DNA of 47,735 nucleotides from contig MGVC01000035.1 in assembly GCA_001800285.1 (NCBI GenBank), positions 1 to 47,735 of the forward strand, written 5' to 3'. The notes beneath the pieces are model-generated. The model was not told the DNA's origin and did not search any database. It saw only the letters and a list, made by a program, of their open reading frames with translations. Below, piece by piece: positions 43,562 through 47,735 of this stretch; position 1 is the stretch's first letter; the number at the start of each line of letters is the position of its first letter. The stretch is from Elusimicrobia bacterium RIFOXYA2_FULL_39_19. GTDB lineage: Bacteria > Elusimicrobiota > Endomicrobiia > CG1-02-37-114 > XYA2-FULL-39-19. The translations under genes and the position numbers were made by a program.

Positions 43562-44542
43562 ATGCTCAACTACATCATCCGCCGCATTCTTTATGCTATT
43601 CCAATATTGTTCGGAATAATTCTTATTACGTTCCTTCTTTTTAACGTAGTAGGAGGGAATCCCGTTTACCAGATGCTGGGTAAACACGCCACTCAGGAAC
43701 AGATAAAAGAATTTGAACACGAATACGGTTTTGATAAATCTCTGTTTATTGATTTTCAAGCTCTGAAAAATGCGGAGATAATAAAAACATTTGATTCCCA
43801 GTTTGTTTTTTTTATCAAACAAGTAATCACATTTGATTTCGGCAGAAGTTATTCTTCAAAACAAAAAATCACTACTATGATAGCTGACGGCATTGTACCG
43901 TCGCTATCTTTAGCAGTGCCTTCCTTTATAATAGGCGTGATTGTAGCGCTGATAATTGCGTTTATCTGCGCTTATTACCGCAATACCCTGATAGACAGAT
44001 TTACGGTAATTGCCAGCGTTTTAGGTATGAGCATAAGCGTCCTTGCATACATTATCGGCGGCCAGTATATTCTGGCTTATAAAATGGGCTGGCTTCCTAT
44101 TTCTGGATATGAAAGCGGAATTAACGCTATCCCGTACCTTATATTACCGGCTCTTATATGGATAATAAATTCACTGGGCTCTGATGTGCGCTTTTTCAGA
44201 ACTGTAATTTTGGATGAAATAAACCAGAACTATGTGCGCACAGCTTACGCCAAGGGATTAAGCCCGCAAAAAACACTTTTTAAACACGTACTTAAAAATG
44301 CCATGATACCCATTATTACAGCGCTTGTAATTGTGATTCCATACCTTTATACCGGTTCATTACTGCTTGAAAACTTTTTTGGCATTCCGGGATTAGGAAA
44401 TATGACAATAAACGCTATTGCCAATTCAGATTTTCCTGTGGTAAAGTTTATGACTTTTACTGGCGCTTTGATTTATGTAATTTTTAATACACTTTCAGAT
44501 ATTTTATATTCGGTAGTAGACCCGAGAGTAAGGCTGAAATGA
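43562..44542 (+). CDS. oppB: Oligopeptide ABC transporter permease OppB
   Basis: The 326-residue permease begins MLNYIIRRILYAIPILFG, the standard N-terminus, followed by a GGNPVYQMLGKHAT loop and six or so membrane spans. The cytoplasmic coupling helix is RTAYAKGLSPQKTLFKHVLKN (EAA loop) and it ends with YSVVDPRVRL. It starts 6 bp after oppA. With OppC it forms the channel for peptide uptake. Confidence 0.96.
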   Translation: MLNYIIRRILYAIPILFGIILITFLLFNVVGGNPVYQMLGKHATQEQIKEFEHEYGFDKSLFIDFQALKNAEIIKTFDSQFVFFIKQVITFDFGRSYSSKQKITTMIADGIVPSLSLAVPSFIIGVIVALIIAFICAYYRNTLIDRFTVIASVLGMSISVLAYIIGGQYILAYKMGWLPISGYESGINAIPYLILPALIWIINSLGSDVRFFRTVILDEINQNYVRTAYAKGLSPQKTLFKHVLKNAMIPIITALVIVIPYLYTGSLLLENFFGIPGLGNMTINAIANSDFPVVKFMTFTGALIYVIFNTLSDILYSVVDPRVRLK

Positions 44543-44775
44543 AGTTAGTGCATAAGCAGGGCGGGCTTTCCAGGCACGCCGAAATTTTTATATACCGGAT
44601 TGTTCGGTCTGATAGATTATCCTGTAATCTGGAATCAGACACTCTTGTGGAGTTCGGAGAACAATCCCTACAATAAACTTATGCCACGCACTATGTAGGG
44701 CGAGATCCCCTGATCACGCCGCGACTTTCATATGCCTGATTGTTGTCCAATCTCATACAGTTTTTAGAGAAATTT
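44543..44775. repeat. Repeat-filled gap between oppB and oppC
   Basis: Three palindromes fill this gap in the middle of an operon. A nested hairpin pairs GGATTGTTC (44597-44605) with GAACAATCC (44659-44667), with inner stems GTCTGAT/ATCAGAC and AGATTA/TAATCT. A GGCG/CGCC stem spans 44560-44580. A TGTAGG-headed palindrome (44695-44720) pairs GGCG, A, GATC with GATC, A, CGCC. The last bases before the oppC ATG (44776) contain no obvious ribosome binding site. Confidence 0.7.
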
Positions 44776-45618
44776 ATGTTTAGCGAACTTTCAAAAAGAT
44801 TAAAAAAAGACAAGATTGCCAGAATATCACTGGCAATAATTATTTTATATTTCGCTGTAGCTTTATTTACACAGGCAGGCCTGCTTTTGCCTGATTTTGA
44901 TAAAGTAAATTACACAGAAAGCTACCAGCCGCCGTCTGCCAGCCATATCTGCGGTACAGATTACCTGGGAAGAGATGTATTTTCAAGAATTCTTCATGGT
45001 ACACGTGTAGCCATTTCAGTCGGTATTGTATCTTCATTTATTGCTATTCCGATAGGAGTATTGTTAGGCTGCATATCAGGTTTTTTTGGTGGAAAAATAG
45101 ATGAATTTGTCGTCTGGCTTTATACCACTCTTGATTCCGTGCCGGGTCTGCTATTAATTATGGCGCTTAGTTTAGTGCTTGGCAGGGGATTGTATGCAGT
45201 TTATCTGGCGCTGGGGCTTACTACGTGGGTATCTCTTTGCCGTTTGATAAGAAGCGAGTTTATCAAACACCGTGAAAGAGAATATGTGCTGGCAGCTAAA
45301 GCACTGGGGGCAGGTTCTTTAAGGCAGATTTTTATACACATATTGCCTAATGTATTTCATATTGTTATAATCAATTTCTCATTAAGGTTTGTTTATGCAA
45401 TTCAATCGGAAGTAATTCTGTCTTACCTGGGGTTAGGTGCCCAGGATATGCCCAGCTGGGGCATAATGATTAACGACGCAAAAGTAGAACTGGCACGAGG
45501 CGTATGGTGGCAGCTTACCGGAGCAACTGGCGCCATGTTTCTTTTAATACTTGCGTTCAACATTTTTGGAGATTTCCTTAGAGATACGCTTGACCCGAAA
45601 CTTAGAGGAGTGGAATAA
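44776..45618 (+). CDS. oppC: Oligopeptide ABC transporter permease OppC
   Basis: The 280-residue permease from ATG 44776 begins MFSELSKRLKKDKIARISL, then HICGTDYLGRDVFSRILHGTRVAISVG, the OppC hallmark. The EAA loop is EYVLAAKALGAGSLRQIFIHILPN, and the C-terminus GDFLRDTLDPKLRG is typical. An in-frame TTG at 44740 lies inside a repeat region and gives an extra, non-conserved N-terminus, so I chose 44776. Despite the 233-bp gap from oppB it is clearly the same transporter. Confidence 0.95.
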   Translation: MFSELSKRLKKDKIARISLAIIILYFAVALFTQAGLLLPDFDKVNYTESYQPPSASHICGTDYLGRDVFSRILHGTRVAISVGIVSSFIAIPIGVLLGCISGFFGGKIDEFVVWLYTTLDSVPGLLLIMALSLVLGRGLYAVYLALGLTTWVSLCRLIRSEFIKHREREYVLAAKALGAGSLRQIFIHILPNVFHIVIINFSLRFVYAIQSEVILSYLGLGAQDMPSWGIMINDAKVELARGVWWQLTGATGAMFLLILAFNIFGDFLRDTLDPKLRGVE

Positions 45619-45659
45619 AATAATCTCAAATTTCAAATTCAAAATCTCAAATAAAAAAT
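45619..45659. repeat. Short stuttering leader (CTCAAAT words)
   Basis: CTCAAATTTCAAATTC and ATCTCAAATAAAA repeat the word CTCAAAT within 40 bp, just before the ATG. No ribosome binding site is obvious. Confidence 0.4.
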
Positions 45660-47093
45660 ATGAATAAAATACTGCAAATAATCAAACAAGAAACTAAATC
45701 GAACCAGAAAGTATGGATTGTTGGCGGTTACCTGCGTGACATTCTGCTTAAAAAGCCTTGCTCTGATATAGACTTTGTAGTCAGCAGAAACGTGCTGGCT
45801 TTGGCAAAACACGTAGCAACACGACTTAAATGCAGAGTAATCACTTTAGATAATGTAAACAGGATTTACAGAATTGTTTTAAAACAGGAAGCCGGTATTA
45901 TCACGCTTGATTTTTCTTTAATGGCGGGGAAAAACATAGAAGAAGATTTAGCCCGCAGAGATTTTACGATTAATGCCATGTCCCTGCCGCTGTCAATGGA
46001 CACTCATTCGTTTAAATCTAAGCTTATAGACCCGTTCAACGGGGTAAGTGACATACATACCAAAACTATCAGGGCCATAACAGAAAAGAATTTCAAGGAT
46101 GACCCGTTAAGACTATTACGTGCTTACAGGTTTTCAGCAGAACTGGACTTTACCGTAGAACCAAAAACCGAAAAACAAATAAAAAAACACGCTAAACTTA
46201 TTTCAAAACCCGCAAAAGAAAGAATAAGGGAAGAACTGGTAAAAATCTTTGCGGTTAAAAACGCATCAGGCTTTATTTATAAGATTGATGAACAGAAATT
46301 GTTTGAAATCATATTTCCTGAAATATCTAAAATGAAAAAAAGTTCAAGAAAATTCTACTTTCATCCAGAAGGTTTGTGGCAGCATTCCAAACAAACGCTA
46401 TCGAGTTTAGAAAAACTAATAAATGAACACACCTGGGCCACCCCGGAATTACATAAAAAGATCTCGAATCATGTTGCCTTAAGACTTCCGCTTTTTAAAA
46501 TAACTACTCTGTTTCATGACTGCGGTAAACCTGGTACTGTAGCCAGAATTGATGGAAGAATAAGATTTTTTAACCATGAAGCTGAAGGTTCAAAAGAAAT
46601 AAAAAAAATACTTCAGCGGTTGCGCTTCAGCAACAAAGAAGTGCAGATAGCTGAAAAACTGGTTAAAAGCCATATGCGGCCGGGCAATGTAGCGCAGAAC
46701 TTTCATAAAGGCACGCTTTCCAAAAAGGCCACATACCGCTTTTTTCGTGACATGGGAGATGAAACCATAGACCTACTGCTTTTATCTCTGGCAGACAGGA
46801 TGTCTTATATTGGCGTAACCGCAAAACCCAAAGAAATTGAAATGCATACTATCTTTGTAAACAGGTTTGCAAAACGTTTTTTTGATTATAAAATAAAATC
46901 TTCCAGACCAAAACTAATTGACGGTTATCAGGTTATGAAAGCCCTTAATTTGCCGTCCGGACCGCTGGTAGGGAAAGTACTGGCTTTCGTAGAGGAAGCA
47001 CAATTGTCTGGCAAAATAAACAACGCCCCGCAGGCAATAACACTGATAAGAAAAAACCTTTCTAAAATTAAACGCAGTTCAGCTATAAACTAA
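45660..47093 (+). CDS. CCA-adding / poly(A) polymerase family enzyme with HD domain
   Basis: The 477-residue protein has a class II nucleotidyltransferase head: VGGYLRDILLKKPCSDIDFV (21-40, acidic Asp36/Asp38), then EDLARRDFTINAMS, and the RNA-binding-like RAYRFSAEL region. An HD domain follows with FHDCGKPG and HMRPGN, suggesting phosphohydrolase activity. This HD arrangement is found in both tRNA CCA-adding enzymes and poly(A) polymerases; sequence alone does not decide between them. It starts 41 bp after oppC and ends before the 161-bp repeat array. Confidence 0.88.
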   Translation: MNKILQIIKQETKSNQKVWIVGGYLRDILLKKPCSDIDFVVSRNVLALAKHVATRLKCRVITLDNVNRIYRIVLKQEAGIITLDFSLMAGKNIEEDLARRDFTINAMSLPLSMDTHSFKSKLIDPFNGVSDIHTKTIRAITEKNFKDDPLRLLRAYRFSAELDFTVEPKTEKQIKKHAKLISKPAKERIREELVKIFAVKNASGFIYKIDEQKLFEIIFPEISKMKKSSRKFYFHPEGLWQHSKQTLSSLEKLINEHTWATPELHKKISNHVALRLPLFKITTLFHDCGKPGTVARIDGRIRFFNHEAEGSKEIKKILQRLRFSNKEVQIAEKLVKSHMRPGNVAQNFHKGTLSKKATYRFFRDMGDETIDLLLLSLADRMSYIGVTAKPKEIEMHTIFVNRFAKRFFDYKIKSSRPKLIDGYQVMKALNLPSGPLVGKVLAFVEEAQLSGKINNAPQAITLIRKNLSKIKRSSAIN

Positions 47094-47204
47094 CATCTCT
47101 ATTTTCTGCTTCACTTGCAACAAGTGATATTTATTTATATAATTAAAATTATTATATTGTTCTTTTATTGAAATTTTCAGTGTTTCCCGGTTGAATGAGG
47201 AAAC
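47094..47204. other. AT-rich gap before the 161-bp repeats
   Basis: A hairpin CACTTG, CAA, CAAGTG (about 47111-47125) may terminate the preceding gene. A palindrome-like TATAATTAAAATTATTATA follows near 47139. The end (GAGGAAACCCTTG) is a degenerate partial copy of the repeat unit that comes next. Confidence 0.45.
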
Positions 47205-47593
47205 CCTTGTAGAGCGCCGAGCGCTACCTTCGTTAGCAAGCGAGGGAACCCGTCAGGGCGCGACAATCAGAGATACTCCTTCAGGAAGGGTTCAGTAAGT
47301 TGCTTTACTCAAATTTAATAGGCAATAAAGCGACGAACGACGATGAATGGGAAACCGTTGGTTTTCCTTGTAGAGCGCCGAGCGATACCTTCGTTAGCAA
47401 GCGAGGGAACCCGTCAGGGCGCGACAAATGAAAAACTCATTTTGGAAGGGTTCAGTAAGTTGCTTTTCTCAAATTTAGTAGAAATTAAAAGCAACGAACG
47501 ACGATTAACGGGAAACCGTTGGTTTCCCTTGTGGAGCGCCGAGCGTTACCTTCGTTAGCAAGCGAGGAAACCCTTTATTAGGGCGCGACAAAC
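47205..47593 (+). repeat. Tandem 161-bp structured repeat, 2.4 copies
   Basis: Copies begin at 47205, 47366 and 47527, with a period of exactly 161 bp; the third is cut off by tRNA-Gly. Each contains the stem GCGCC/GGCGC, the hairpin CCTTCG/CGAGGG, and a longer hairpin. In copy 2 the latter is GTTGCTTTT (47459-47467) with AAAAGCAAC (47487-47495), fully paired; in copy 1 it is GTTGCTTTA (47299-47307) with TAAAGCGAC (47326-47334), a compensated pair plus a G-U. A further hairpin GGGAAACC, GTT, GGTTTCCC closes copy 2. No gene is supported. Confidence 0.85.
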
Positions 47594-47664
47594 GCGGGTG
47601 TGGTTCAATGGTAGCATGCGAGCTTCCCAAGCTTGAGACGTGGGTTCGATTCCCATCACCCGCT
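47594..47664 (+). tRNA. tRNA-Gly (anticodon CCC)
   Basis: Acceptor GCGGGTG (47594-47600) pairs with CACCCGC (47657-47663), discriminator T. The anticodon stem CGAGC/GCTTG encloses TTCCCAA, giving anticodon CCC, which reads GGG. The T-arm is TGGG, TTCGATT, CCCA. The D-stem (GTTC/GCAT) has one mismatch. CCA is not encoded. It begins directly at the end of the truncated third repeat copy. Confidence 0.95.
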
Positions 47665-47735
47665 AATATTTATTCTTAGGGAATCGAAGACGACCCGAAC
47701 GCTGCCAGTGGCAGATAAAGTGAGGGCGGCAGGTT
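47665..47735. other. Window end after tRNA-Gly
   Basis: A small hairpin (CTGCC, AGT, GGCAG at 47702-47714) and GC-rich words (GAGGGCGGCAGG) follow the tRNA. The window ends here; no gene can be supported. Confidence 0.35.

Noticed and set aside
44740-44775. TTG start for oppC
   Set aside because: It lies in the palindrome-filled gap and adds residues not seen in OppC proteins; ATG 44776 fits the family.
47343-47558. 71-codon open frame across the 161-bp repeats
   Set aside because: It is open only because the unit is repeated; it has no codon bias or homology I can recognise.
47594-47735. tRNA-Gly as an integration site (attachment site)
   Set aside because: No integrase gene and no duplicated tRNA 3' end are visible in the window; the sequence ends 71 bp later.

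Overview
The window reads as one replichore arm of an AT-rich (roughly 40% GC by eye), Gram-negative, uncultivated bacterium. Outer-membrane style secreted proteins (a PorV-like barrel protein, FlgD-Ig terminated surface protein, lipoproteins), paired M16 peptidases, a SagB-like nitroreductase and a HEAT-repeat protein sit beside standard housekeeping genes. The mixture would suit an Elusimicrobiota-type or neighbouring candidate phylum, but this placement is a guess and no phylogenetic marker was tested. Every gene I accept, and both tRNAs, lie on the + strand across all 47.7 kb.

Layout. 0.1-13 kb: core metabolism and information genes: ribH, nusB, a HEAT-repeat protein, ligA, a DUF362 ferredoxin protein, recX, purH, a MazG-type pyrophosphatase, a PHP phosphoesterase, alaS and tRNA-Arg(CCG). 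12.8-18.5 kb: a REP-associated (RAYT/IS200-like) transposase, dtd, a secreted hypothetical, sppA, a Yip1-like membrane protein, a secreted nitroreductase, a secreted phospholipase D-like protein and a HAD hydrolase. 18.5-26 kb: an ECF sigma factor framed by two arrays of a 34-bp repeat, each array ending in the same ECF-type promoter; then a putative anti-sigma factor, a 1067-residue kelch surface protein, a PorV-like protein with TPRs and a small hypothetical. 26-34.5 kb: amrB/MEMO1, DNA polymerase X, two M16 peptidases, a YacP/Rae1-like NYN nuclease, an SPL-like radical SAM protein, yjbQ and a truncated RNase HI. 34.5-39.6 kb: an accessory island with a DUF6629-like membrane protein, a zinc-ribbon membrane protein, an AAA/DUF4143 ATPase, an MNT-HEPN pair and a lipoprotein. 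39.6-47.1 kb: oppD, oppF, oppA, oppB, oppC and a CCA/poly(A) polymerase family enzyme. 47.1-47.7 kb: three copies of a 161-bp repeat and tRNA-Gly(CCC).

The most unusual feature is the repeat biology. A family of short palindromes shares the head TGTAGCG followed by a 7-bp stem. The outer G and inner AT of the stem are fixed while the middle four base pairs change in a compensated way from copy to copy. One copy lies 7 bp upstream of the RAYT transposase gene and another lies inside its coding sequence. Related or analogous REPIN-like inserts occur in frame inside the anti-sigma gene, the oppA signal peptide and the SPL-like gene. The RNase HI gene ends early exactly where another palindrome begins. 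Many intergenic gaps also hold stuttering short words followed by their reverse complements.

Two further systems deserve attention. The first is the ECF sigma/array/surface-protein locus, which looks like a self-regulating envelope regulon. The second is the 161-bp tandem unit before tRNA-Gly, whose copies show a compensated base-pair change and a G-U pair on the + strand, as expected of a structured RNA. All functions are assigned by reading motifs; no database search was possible.
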